Shown here: positions 9,342 through 17,846 of the stretch, in pieces | Numbering within the stretch: the stretch's first letter is position 1 | Layout of the letters: each line of letters begins with the position of its first letter | NCBI GenBank assembly: GCA_023853785.1 | Contig: JAJIRX010000003.1 | Coordinates: forward strand, 1 to 17,846 | Direction of reading: 5' to 3' | Source of the DNA: Psilocybe azurescens | Lineage: Eukaryota; Basidiomycota; Agaricomycetes; Agaricales; Agrocybaceae | DNA length: 17,846 nucleotides | Notes under the pieces: generated by a model | Database searches by the model: none | Seen by the model: only the letters and a program-made list of their open reading frames with translations | Told to the model about the DNA's origin: nothing | Made by a program: the position numbers and the translations under genes

Positions 9342-11507
9342 TATGGTAGATGAAAACCACAAGTCTGAAAATTCAGTGACGAAAGTTAAGAAGAAAGGTT
9401 CGGAATTGCCACAGTATGCTTTCGGCCTTGGCAATTAGGAGGGCGTCCGAATGGGGTATGTCAGTGATCGGTTCTCAACACAGGGCCTTTATTGTTATGA
9501 TTGCTTTTCACATATGTAAGATATTTACTGCAGTTTAAGTGTCATATACCTATATATAATACACACAAATGTCCAACGAACGAAAGGAAGGTTCTGGCAA
9601 AGATTATCGAAATCACTTGCCCACCCTTTGGTTTTCACAAGATTATCTCGAAGTCAAGAACCCGCGCCGCGTGTGCAATGTCTAGAGAAGTCTAGTGCCA
9701 TCGGACAGGGCCGAGGTTGATAAATGACTCTGACTGATTATGAAGAGATTTAGCAATGTTATTTAGTTATTTAGCTTGATATGTACCCCAGTCACTTCTT
9801 TCCAGCCTTTAGTATTGAACAAGATTCAGAAAACCTTAAGCCCCAGAGAGGTTGCAGAGCTGATCTATAACTTTCATATTCTTTCGGTGAATGTCAACGA
9901 GATCCGAACAGGTAGCAGCAAATTCGTTGTTTTCCATTTGCCCACCCACGTTGACGTCATTAAACACAATTTCAATTTCAAGAGTCCCCTTCTTTCTTGG
10001 ACACAGGATAACCTCTGTAAGCATTGTATCCACAGCACCAGCCGTAGGGGTCATTAGCGCCTGCATAAGTACTATTCAGAACTTGTAGCTCTTGAAAGAT
10101 CGGTGGATCCTACGTAGATTAGTGGTGCTATATTTCAGGGCTTATGCTGGGGTAGAAACCTGAAAACTAGGCAAGAGGATGAGAAGCCGAGAAGCCACGG
10201 TGCAGGGATTCTTTGCATGAGCAATAACACTCTTAGCTGCAGAACAACCATCAAAGGTGTAAAACTGAATTATTGTTGTTCCAAAACCCCCATCAAAAGA
10301 TTGACAGAGGTAAGACTATCATCTATGAAGATAAACATCCGTTCTTTCCCCAGATTATTAGTAGAACGTATTTCTTGCTGGCCTTAATGAAGCGACCTTC
10401 GGAACAGACGTCAACTTTCTGTATTGTTTTCAGTATTATGTACCATGTCGCCAAATGAACAAACTTACTTTCATTGCTTCAGCGTGTAACTTAATGCTAC
10501 ATACTGTGAGTACATAGCCCTTTGTGTTCTGGAGAAAGCCCTGATCGACATTGAAGAAGAAATGAAGCACTGATGTCAGCTTGTTAACTTTTGGCAGCGG
10601 GGACATACGGCGAATCACACACTTTCGTGGTAGGACAATTTCCATTTGTTGAGACCAGGATTTTACTACAGTGTGAGCATGTGAGATTAACATCTACTAT
10701 CGTGGGGCTATAACACTGTGTGAGGAAACAGGTCCAACGGCCTGTGAGCGTAAATTTTGGATATTAATTAAACGTCCGCTCTTTTCATGGCAATGGCTGC
10801 GGCTATCCATTTCATCTCTTGTTTTAGAGACACCATGCAGGTAGATAAAGACAGAGATTATCGGGGAAAACATTTTCACTCTCAATTTATTCTCGGAGGC
10901 TGTCCATAACGTGGTTATGAGCGTCTAAAATTTGACTATATAAGACAAGCAATCTCGGGCAACTCGGTCAAACCCAGTCCATTCTACTTAATCTGTTATA
11001 CTTTGGCCATGTAGCAGTATTAATAGTATTATTGGTCGCTGACTGCGATCACTCTTCGTAGTGGCTGATGCGTCTTGATCGCTGTCCATTGAAGACCCAG
11101 TTGTTTGTCGTCTTGTGAGATAACCTACGATTACCACTAGTATGTCATAATTTAACCATCAATAAATATACGCTCCATGCATCATGGAAACCTTACTTTA
11201 GATACCAGTGACATCTGACGTTGTTGGACATTTCCCATGAGCAAGTTAGCCATGTAATCCGACATTTATACGCAAGGAGGCTTGCCTCTGGCGCACACCA
11301 GGTGACCCAGCCATGGCGCTCGTTTTCCCATCCGACTGACCCGAATGCATAACATATAACTCTATATTTACTCTCCCAAGTTTTCGGATCGCTCGCGTTC
11401 TCTCAACCGGCTTCAGTTTGCAAGCATCGCTCAATTGCAGTGTCTTTTCTAAGTGTTTAACGACGCTGAGCCTTTCACTTCGCTTCTTTTTCTACCAATT
11501 AGAAAAT
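9342..11507. other. Gene-poor region with a possible unrecognised or decaying minus-strand gene
   Basis: TATATATAA at 9550-9558 could be the kinase TATA box, about 210 nt upstream of its start. On the minus strand two stretches look protein-like: 10066-9836 (reads through GTLEIEIVFNDVNVGG) and 10693-10464. The second ends at a GTAAGT donor at about 10463, and a 50-nt intron would carry it into KVDVCSEGRFIKASKKY. I do not recognise either, could not join them in frame, and cannot tell a relic from chance. A TATATAAG lies at 10936-10943. Nothing else was identified. Confidence 0.35.
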
Positions 11508-11573
11508 ATGCCATCGTTCATCACGTCAATTGAGGATACCAACGCGAGCTCCACCACCATACTCATTTGTTAG
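11508..11573 (+). pseudogene. Relic of exon 1 of a third copy of the lectin-like membrane-protein family
   Basis: The reading frame opens MPSFITSIEDTN and stops at TAG 11571-11573 after 21 codons. The first bases match copy 2 closely (identical over ATGCCATCGTTCA, then GAGGATACC versus GAAGATACC), and both have an AATT shortly before the ATG. A TATATTTA lies at 11363-11370, like the one before copy 2. The conserved SP.(I/L)VYS segment is lost and no further exons could be found downstream, so only the first exon survives. It could be a truncated duplication or the remnant of a deleted third tandem copy. Confidence 0.6.
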
Positions 11574-12792
11574 AGTTGACCACGCATAGGTAACTCGGAC
11601 AGACACTCCTCCATAAAATCAACACTCTTTGGCATATTCGTTTGTACAGACTAGTATGTATTTATATTTATCTTCAGAATCTCGTCCAAGATTTCCACCA
11701 ATCCAATCAATTGCAGAATGTTTACGGTAAGGCGGAGTCACAATGAAACACAGCGTCTTGTCAGAGTTATCCGCCTCACAAAATATAAGTGATGATAAAA
11801 CAGCGCGCTGTACACTCGGTCCTCTAATTGGCTAAGTAAATTGTATCAAGAGCTCGATCATCCGACGCGCGAGTGAGCGCCTAGCAAATATAGAAAACTT
11901 TCCGTTATCCAAACTATTATGTACGAGGAGCGAGCGCACACAGCAGCTTGCCGACCGCATACCCATTCAAATTTGAGCGCCGCAGCGCATAATTTACAGG
12001 GTAGTCCGCCTGCATCAAAGCAATAATTAGAAAAGCAATCACTCAGCCTGGAAGAAATATTCTGCCCCTTTTCATTCAATCTGTTTGTACTTGATACATC
12101 CAGCCAGAGCACTATGCTATACCGCTATACCCTTGTCTGAAGCAACCCAAGTCCCGCTCTATAACCGCACGTACAACTTTCCCAGCTGTTATTCCAAAAT
12201 TCAGCACTTATTCTTACAATATAACACACGAACAGCGCCAAGACCAAATGCAGCTACCTGTGTGACTAGGGATGCATAGCACCAGGGAGCAAGTATCAAG
12301 ATTAGGTTAGTCCAGAATACTTGTAGTTACGTAGTCTACAAGCTGACATTAAGTATGTACGTGGCTTATACAACACGTAGTAGGCAAGTACTAGATTGTC
12401 ATATGAAGGGAACACTCATGAAGTAGCGGCGAGAGTCGTCAGTGGTAATCGATGATGAGGGTGAGGGTGATGTCCGTGTTGCTGTCGTGAAATTAAATAC
12501 AATGTGAGGGGGATAAGAGAAAGAGGGGTATGGGTGAATAAGTGATCCTTTTCAAAGCAAAAAAGCAAAAGAGTCCGAAAAGTCCGATTCATGGGATGGA
12601 TGCATAGCAAGAATGTTAAAAATGTGACAAAGGGCGACTGGAAAAGGTTAGAATCAAAGAATGTCTAAAACCAGAAGTCAAAAGTGTCCAAGCAATGCAG
12701 GCAGACAGAATGAAGGAATGAAAGTATCGCGAGAGAGCGGAAACTCAGAGAAGCGTTCTTCTCCTTTCACCTTCACATAAGCGTCTTTCTTT
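11574..12792. other. Gene-poor region downstream of the oxidase gene
   Basis: Short ORFs on both strands (11858-12112, 12085-12279, 12416-12610) show no family motif and low-complexity reading. The stretch 12416-12780 is purine-rich on the plus strand and is likely the 3' flank of the oxidase gene on the minus strand. Nothing else was seen. Confidence 0.45.
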
Positions 12793-15425
12793 CTAGTATA
12801 GTCCAGATGCTAACAAGACGACGAGAAGGCAGCAGATGGCATGCATCCACCAGAAGTCGAGCGTAGCATTACGCCAGCCGAATCTTTAGTGTCCTTACTC
12901 GAGCCGCCATCGGCCGAGGACGACGAGCTTTGCACGATGTTGGTGGACGGCAGGTCAGCCACAGCGAGCTTTGCTGTTTCCCGAGCGCGCCGGACCCCAG
13001 CATGACCTGCAATCCCACCGAGGGGACACCGTTGACGACGACGAAGATGAACGCGGGCCCCGGTGCGATGATCGCTGGGTTGGGTGGAAGCTGCGATACA
13101 TGCAGCACGCCCGTGTTGTTCGCCGCAAATCCGGTGTATGTCGCCGCTAGCTCGACGTACCGCTGACCCATATTCTACAAGCAGAAATCAAGATACATTG
13201 ATCAACACACGTCAGGTTTGATAGGACATGGGCTAGTATGAGCGTGACAGGAGACTTACCATGGCATGGGTCGAGAACCCAGTCCGGATGATCACGACTT
13301 TGGTCTTGTTGAGATTCTGCACGTCTCCAAACAGATCGTCCGAGTCCAACACGACATCAAAGAAGGACCCCCATATGAATACTGAGCAAGGATTCCCTTG
13401 GGTTGCGGGCGCCTTTTATTGTAATAGGGTGGATAGAATATCTCCGTGCGGTACTCAGTTGGAAACTCGACATCCGGCCCAACGGTATAATCGGGGTTGG
13501 GATTCGACCCAGAAACAAGCACAGACCCTGATTAACAATAACAAAATGCAAGTTCAGTTCTAAAAATAGCCTCGCACGATCTAGCGCAGAGCATTTACTT
13601 ACCGTCAGGCAGCAGTGTGGCTGAAGAGTGGTACAGCCGAGGCACGGTACTCGATTGCAATCCATCTGAAGACCATCTGCTACCGTCCGCAGCGGCTGGA
13701 TCGTAAATGACAGGCGTTAGGACGGGGCTGGTTGCGTATGAATGACCGATCGCCCAAGAGTCATTGCCATATCCAGCCGTTCCTAGATACCCAGCAATTC
13801 GTGAGTCAAAACCGTGATAGGAGTGTATGGATGGGCAGGGGAAGGATTCAATTTACCTAAACGTGCACCGTTAAGATTTAGCACCTTGCCATCAGGAAGG
13901 GCGATGAAGTTCGCCATTGAGCGGGCGTCGGGTAGGTCGTCATCTTGTACGTAGCTTCCTGAGACGTCTGGAGTAAGCTTGACGCAAGAGGTCGAGGCTG
14001 GATATGTTGGAACAATGAATGTCTTTTGGGTCCACCTAACATGACAAGGGAAAACGGAAAGGAGATAGAAATGAAGTAATGAGATAAAAATAGACGATAG
14101 GAGTACATATCACGTACTGCTTGGGCTGTACATTCGAGCCTCCACAGAAGAGGATGGTTGCGGTGTAATTGTTCGCAGGGGTCAGCGGGAGCATGATGTT
14201 CCCTGCACTTGCAGGATACACACGTACGGCATCGGGAACATCATCAAGTGGCGTCTCGACGTTTGCCGTGTAGTCCAGTGTTACGGTGGCCCAGTTGGAC
14301 TGGATCAGGAGGTTGCCAGAGGGTAGTAGCCAGGTGAGGGGAAGAGATTCGCAGGAAGGGTATTCTGGAGGATAGGAGAAAGTATTGGGTCCCCCTTGGA
14401 GGAAAGAATTCGTATGTTGGGTTATCCTGCGACGCATCGTTAACGTATCCTCCATTCCTACATCCACCTAACTGTGGTTTAGGTCTATATTAGACATGAA
14501 TTATGGAGTCAACCTGTGGAGTTCCTCACAATTATGGCGGTACCATCCTCAAGTGTTTCACTAGTTAAGAGCGGGTATATTGAGCCGCGAACTTGGTCGA
14601 AAATAGACAACTTACACCGTAGGGTACCAGCGCTGATCAATTTGGTTGGGCGAGAGTGTCCAGTCACAACTTCCGTCATCGCAAGGTGTTAACAATCTTC
14701 ATATTGTTGATCAGTCTTCTGCGTTCATCGATAGGAACACGTTTAGATTTATACCTTATCCTATGACCAATTGCTTCAGCTACACGTGTAAGCGTCATTC
14801 TAAAATTAAACGGCTCACGATTGTCTTCCGTCTGGATCGTCGTATGCACCTCCGCCAGTCTGACTCGCCGCAGGTTGTCCACCATATGTAATTGCTTGGT
14901 TTCCTCCAACGTTCAACCATGTTCCATTGCCGAGGACATTTCCGCCCTGACGAGAATCTATTAGTATCGGCATTGTGTGACCCAGCCAAGGACTCACAGC
15001 ACAGAAAGTGTTGGTAAGGGCGTCCATGGGCCTCTGGTTATTGGACGAAAGGGACCATTCTGTATTGAATAATTAAACGTGATCACTGTATAGCGCGTCC
15101 TCGTTTACATACCTGACGCCCAAGCCGGGTGCCCATTTATTTGAGTGGGGTTTCCTTCGACTTTGTCTACGAAGAAGACCTTGTCCGGTGTGGCTAGGAA
15201 AACCTGTGGCGAGACTGTTAGCGAGATGTGCCAGGTAGAAGTATGCTTCATGCCCACCTGCTGTGCGCTGACAAGACTATTTCCAATGAGCTCGAACCCT
15301 CCAACAGTTCCCGTGCGCGTAGGTTGACCCGGAGCAGGCAGAGTAGTTGCAGATTGACCCAATACTCCGACGGCTGCAGAGAGCGAGGACACTAAGAGCA
15401 ACGAGGAGAGAGGGAGGTGCCCCAT
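12793..15425 (-). CDS. Copper radical oxidase, glyoxal oxidase-like (AA5_1), secreted
   Basis: Twelve exons: 15425-15258, 15203-15113, 15059-14998, 14946-14819, 14760-14755, 14696-14616, 14560-14530, 14471-14118, 14035-13857, 13782-13603, 13527-13260, 13174-12793; 644 residues after allowing five missing bases. A signal peptide (LSSLLLVSSLSAAVGVLG) is followed by the Glyoxal_oxid_N propeller and the DUF1929-type C-terminal domain. Active-site residues of the family are all present: Cys106 (TFCAGGNVLGNG) and Tyr176 (QRWYPT) for the Cys-Tyr radical cofactor, Tyr418-His419 (RLYHSSATLLPDG) and His515 (GFSTHAM) for copper. Spacing 176 to 418 equals the Tyr135-Tyr377 spacing of Phanerochaete glyoxal oxidase. 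The enzyme should oxidise aldehydes or alcohols to acids and release H2O2, feeding extracellular peroxidases. A hydrophobic C-terminus (WWMHAICCLLVVLLASGLY) suggests membrane or GPI anchoring. Frame is lost at 14391-14395, 14338-14341, 13359-13361, 12970-12972 and near 12872, always by one missing base. Confidence 0.88.
14338..14395 (-). other. Pair of one-base frame breaks in homopolymers of the oxidase
   Basis: After EFFPP the frame breaks at a G5 run (14391-14395); adding one G gives GDPILSPILQNTLPANLF. It breaks again at a C4 run (14338-14341); adding one C gives LTWLLPSGNL. Both restored segments are family-like, and no intron signal lies between them. Confidence 0.7.
14755..14760 (-). 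other. 6-nt microexon in the oxidase gene
   Basis: Minus-strand GATAAG lies between CATAG (acceptor) and GTATAA (donor). With exons 14946-14819 and 14696-14616 it completes Ser-Ile-Arg before LLTPCDDGSCDW, where family members have an (A/S)IR motif. The flanking introns 14818-14761 and 14754-14697 are each exactly 58 nt. Skipping it keeps frame but removes Ile-Arg; an unspliced 122-nt intron would be atypically long. Confidence 0.75.
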
Positions 15426-15475
15426 CGACGGCGAACGAACGAGATGAGATGAGATGGGAGGGAAGCGAGGTTAAA
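15426..15475 (-). promoter_or_regulatory. Pyrimidine-rich 5' leader of the oxidase gene
   Basis: On the minus strand the 50 nt before the start codon are C/T-rich, with a CATCT/CATCTCATCTC repeat (plus-strand GATGAGATGAGATG at 15440-15453). Such CT tracts are common near transcription starts of well-expressed fungal genes. No clear TATA box was seen. Confidence 0.35.
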
Positions 15476-15627
15476 GCGAAAAAAATCTCGAGCAGGGTTA
15501 ATTTTAAGGAGACCGTGATGCCAGGATTACGGTCTGCAGCCCGTAGCCCGCCAGCGTCAAAGGCGTGTCGAAAGGCCGGGAAGAACGTAACTAAACCCTC
15601 TTGGAAATCAAAAACAACTGGAAATAG

Positions 15628-15942
15628 GTGCCTTCATGGACAGAAATGGTCAAAGTGGTGAGAACGGCGAGCATGTGCCGGTATTATTTGTGCATCATTG
15701 ACATAATCTCAGATCCCTGGGAAGTTCAAACCGCCCAACATGACCTGCGGCATTCTGCGATATTAGTGTCATTTAAGCTAGAAGATACCAAGGCTTTCTT
15801 CAAGTCAAAGCTGTCACTGTCGAGCTGGAAGAAAAGTAACTGGGAAGCGATTGATACTGAGACACTCTCGCAGATCGTCCGAGAAGGCATAGAACGGAAC
15901 CACCAGGCTTTGGTCAACGGTGTCGTCAACCGGTCACGATGA
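15628..15942 (+). mobile_element. Possible degraded non-LTR retrotransposon (LINE) fragment
   Basis: The frame from about 15690 reads HDLRHSAILVSFKL and later SLSSWKKSNWEAID, followed by a helical stretch. This resembles the spacer after the apurinic endonuclease domain of fungal LINEs, where an SDH-type motif precedes a W/F-K-K-x-x-W segment. No reverse transcriptase motif, poly(A) tail or target-site duplication was found, so the call rests on a short weak resemblance. Confidence 0.22.
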
Positions 15943-16878
15943 CTGCACTCTAAGCATGCCGACAAGCCGTACTACGCCGTCCTCTGGCCCGAAATGATGC
16001 ATCACAGCCAAGCTTCTCCGCTCCACCACCACCTGTCGTCGGTCGCCAACCCGTTAACCAAACGATGATGTCAATGTCGACCACGCGTTTTTGTTTTGCG
16101 ATGACTGGGAAAATAACATCCTCAACCAGATTCACAAATCCTCTGCAAGGATGTTCTGCTTTCGATTCACGACATTGTGCAGGCACTGCAGGCCCTAGAG
16201 TAAGGAAGGCTTCACGTGTTAGGCACCACCGCAGAACATTGACATAATCCTCTGGGAGGCTGGGAACCGAAAGGGTCGGCATGCTCTATCTCCCCATTTT
16301 AATGAAGTTTCCGAAGAAATATGGAACGTTCTTCTTCATCACTCACTTTTCTGGACGAAGCACTCACACCCAATGGAATGATGGTTCACTGAAGACATTA
16401 ACACAACGAATCTACGGTATTCAATTACCAGTACAGGGCGACGTTCCTCACTATAGAATAACAACACCGCTTCCCCATGACATGGCTTTGACATAATGCT
16501 AAGGCCTGAGTCGTCAGACAGGTGATCGCAGTTAAACTTGAAGGCTTTTTGCAAGGCGCTTGTGCTGCATCATGATATGAATCCGGCGCTGATGTTCAAC
16601 CTTCCAACAATCATCATGATATCGAGCTTGATTTGTTACCAGTGCTAGGATCCCCAGACTCCCTCCGACATCCATTCACCCTACATTCAAGCTTTTTTAC
16701 AAGTCCGAAATGAATGGGACAGTACTAATTGCTGTGCCAGTACTCTCTGTGTGTGTGACAGCGTTGATTGAAGACCCTGGCCCTTGTCGTTTCCGTCTCT
16801 TTTCCTTTTATCTCATCGGCCCCAAGAAATTGTGCCTTTATGGGGCGGTGTATTAATATCAAGCGCTGGGCAAGCGTG

Positions 16879-16886
16879 TATATATA
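16879..16886 (+). promoter_or_regulatory. TATA box of the receptor gene
   Basis: TATATATA in a GC-richer setting, 128-135 nt upstream of the start codon at 17014. It predicts a leader of roughly 100 nt; the region after it is pyrimidine-rich (CCCTTCTTCCTC). Confidence 0.5.
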
Positions 16887-17013
16887 CCTGCGGTCGTACT
16901 ACATCGTTGTATATCCCTTCTTCCTCGGACGCCCCCATCGTTGATTCTTTGAGTCTTCTTTTCACCGGCGCTTGCCCATCCGAGTCGCACAAACATTCCG
17001 ACTGCCGAGTCTG

Positions 17014-17846
17014 ATGGACGGCACAGGTCATCTGCCCAACGGAATCATATGCACACCGGAGCAGTATGCGATCTCCACTAGCAGCTCCTCGATCCACACC
17101 ACTCTGCACTGTTTGACACGAGGAGAAAGTATCGGTCTAACGGTAAATATCTTGGAGTATATTAAACTTGGAGCATCAGTTCGTTGTTGATCAATTAAAT
17201 CAATCTGTTGCGTAGGTCGTGTCTCAGGCGGGCATAATCTCTTTGGTCGCAGTAGCTTATGTTTGGATGATCATCGCTGTGAGCAGACTGGTCTACACAC
17301 ATGTCTTTTTAGAGTGATTGGTCTGACATTCATATGCTTTCCGCAGAGAAATGTTTTTAGGTTGCACTTCAAGAGTAGCACAAACATGGAACGAGGTCGT
17401 ATTTTCCAAGAGCCTACGGACCTCCTTATGGTAGGAATCACTTTTCGCTCTGCTTAATGGAGTACTATATCTGAAGTAGCGTTATAGTTTTCATTATTCT
17501 CTGCCGATGTCCTGCAAGCTATTGGTGCCGTTATGGACGTCAAATGGGTACATGACGGAAGGGTGCAAATTGGACACTTCTGTAATGCGCAAGGTTAGTC
17601 GTTGTGTCCGATCAGAATTCTTCTTGCCGGATTCTTCTAGCTGAACTTTCTGCAGGCATAGTCCAGCAACTTGGAGAGACGGGTGTTGCAATTACAACAC
17701 TTGTAAGCAATCTTATTGAATAGCACAAAAACCAAGACACTTATAAACTCATTATTTTGAAGACAATTGCCGCCTATACCTTCATCGGAATATGGCTCGG
17801 AAAAGGCGTGAGATCGATGCGTATAACGACAATCGTTGTCTCAATT
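17014..17846 (+). CDS. Seven-helix G-protein-coupled receptor, Git3/cAMP-receptor-like (3' end cut by window)
   Basis: Exons 17014-17142, 17216-17278, 17347-17430, 17488-17593, 17656-17702 and 17763-17846 (to the edge) join in frame for 171 residues with no frame break. A hydrophilic N-terminus of about 43 residues precedes TM1 (VVSQAGIISLVAVAYVWMIIA). A basic loop (RNVFRLHFKSS) leads to TM2 (TDLLMFSLFSADVLQAIGAV). An extracellular loop MDVKWVHDGRVQIGHFCNAQG with a conserved Cys leads to TM3 (QQLGETGVAITTLTIAAYTF), and TM4 starts at the edge. The DVLQAIGAVMDVKW and QQLGETGVA blocks are typical of the agaricomycete family related to Schizosaccharomyces Git3 and Dictyostelium cAMP receptors. 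It should sit in the plasma membrane and signal through a G-alpha subunit; the ligand is unknown. The start at 17014 is the only ATG giving a continuous N-terminus. Confidence 0.85.

Larger units (their letters stand above)
15476..17013. other. Gene-poor region upstream of the oxidase and the receptor
   Basis: It contains a possible LINE fragment (15628-15942) and a TATA box for the receptor at 16879-16886. A minus-strand ATG ORF at 16282-15950 (110 codons, opening MPTLSVPSLPEDYVNVLRWC) has no motif I recognise; it could be a small gene or chance. The stretch 16283-16860 holds nothing recognisable. Confidence 0.4.

Noticed and set aside
7340..11040. Shared 13-mer ATGTAGCAGTATT near 7345 and 11010 as a dispersed repeat
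   Set aside because: Similarity fades within about 30 bases in AT-rich sequence; there are no ends or target duplications.
12416..12610. His/Pro-rich minus-strand ORF
   Set aside because: Low-complexity reading of a purine-rich 3' flank, with no support beyond an open frame.
14036..14467. Continuous 143-codon minus-strand frame through the oxidase (MDVGMEDTLTMRR...)
   Set aside because: Its first third reads unlike the family. Using the CCACAG acceptor at 14472 gives LGGCRNGGYVND, which fits glyoxal oxidases, so the early part of this open frame is a by-product of the frame breaks.

Overview
The window is nuclear DNA of a filamentous basidiomycete, most likely an Agaricomycete. Nearly every gene is cut by many short GT-AG introns (mostly 49-85 nt). 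The gene content also fits: a glyoxal-oxidase type copper radical oxidase, a Git3/cAMP-receptor-like GPCR, a DHA1-type MFS transporter and single-pass membrane proteins with two lectin-like domains. No bacterial operon, CRISPR, rRNA or tRNA gene was seen. All gene models were spliced by hand from reading frame, splice sites and remembered family motifs; no search was run.

Layout. 1-1826 (-): MFS drug:H+ antiporter, 3' end outside the window. 2717-4675 (+) and 5471-7203 (+): two tandem paralogous membrane proteins, each with two beta-sandwich-like ectodomains, one TM helix and a cytoplasmic tail. 8001-9341 (-): protein kinase with a low-complexity N-terminus. 9342-12792: gene-poor, with a 66-bp relic of a third copy of the membrane-protein family at 11508-11573 and a weakly gene-like minus-strand stretch. 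12793-15425 (-): secreted copper radical oxidase (AA5_1) with all expected active-site residues. 15426-17013: gene-poor, perhaps holding a degraded LINE fragment. 17014-17846 (+): 5' half of a seven-helix receptor.

The most striking feature is the exon structure. Both membrane-protein paralogs splice in frame only if a single-nucleotide exon (G at 3523 and at 6303) is kept between two introns. In the first copy these are 51 and 55 nt, the second being a GC-AG intron; in the second copy they are 78 and 62 nt. The oxidase needs a 6-nt exon (14755-14760) between two 58-nt introns, which restores a Ser-Ile-Arg motif. The first paralog also has a 12-nt exon and a NAGNAG acceptor.

A second pattern cuts across the genes. 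The oxidase needs five, and the paralogs at least four, one-base additions, mostly in homopolymer runs, to keep frame, while the MFS, kinase and GPCR exons are clean. Uncorrected homopolymer errors in the assembly explain this better than gene decay, because catalytic residues and splice sites are intact. This also forms the main rival explanation for the one-nucleotide exons, and read or cDNA data would separate the two.

The genes do not form an obvious pathway. Several products are surface or secreted (receptor, lectin-like membrane proteins, oxidase, transporter), but a shared function is not shown by the sequence.
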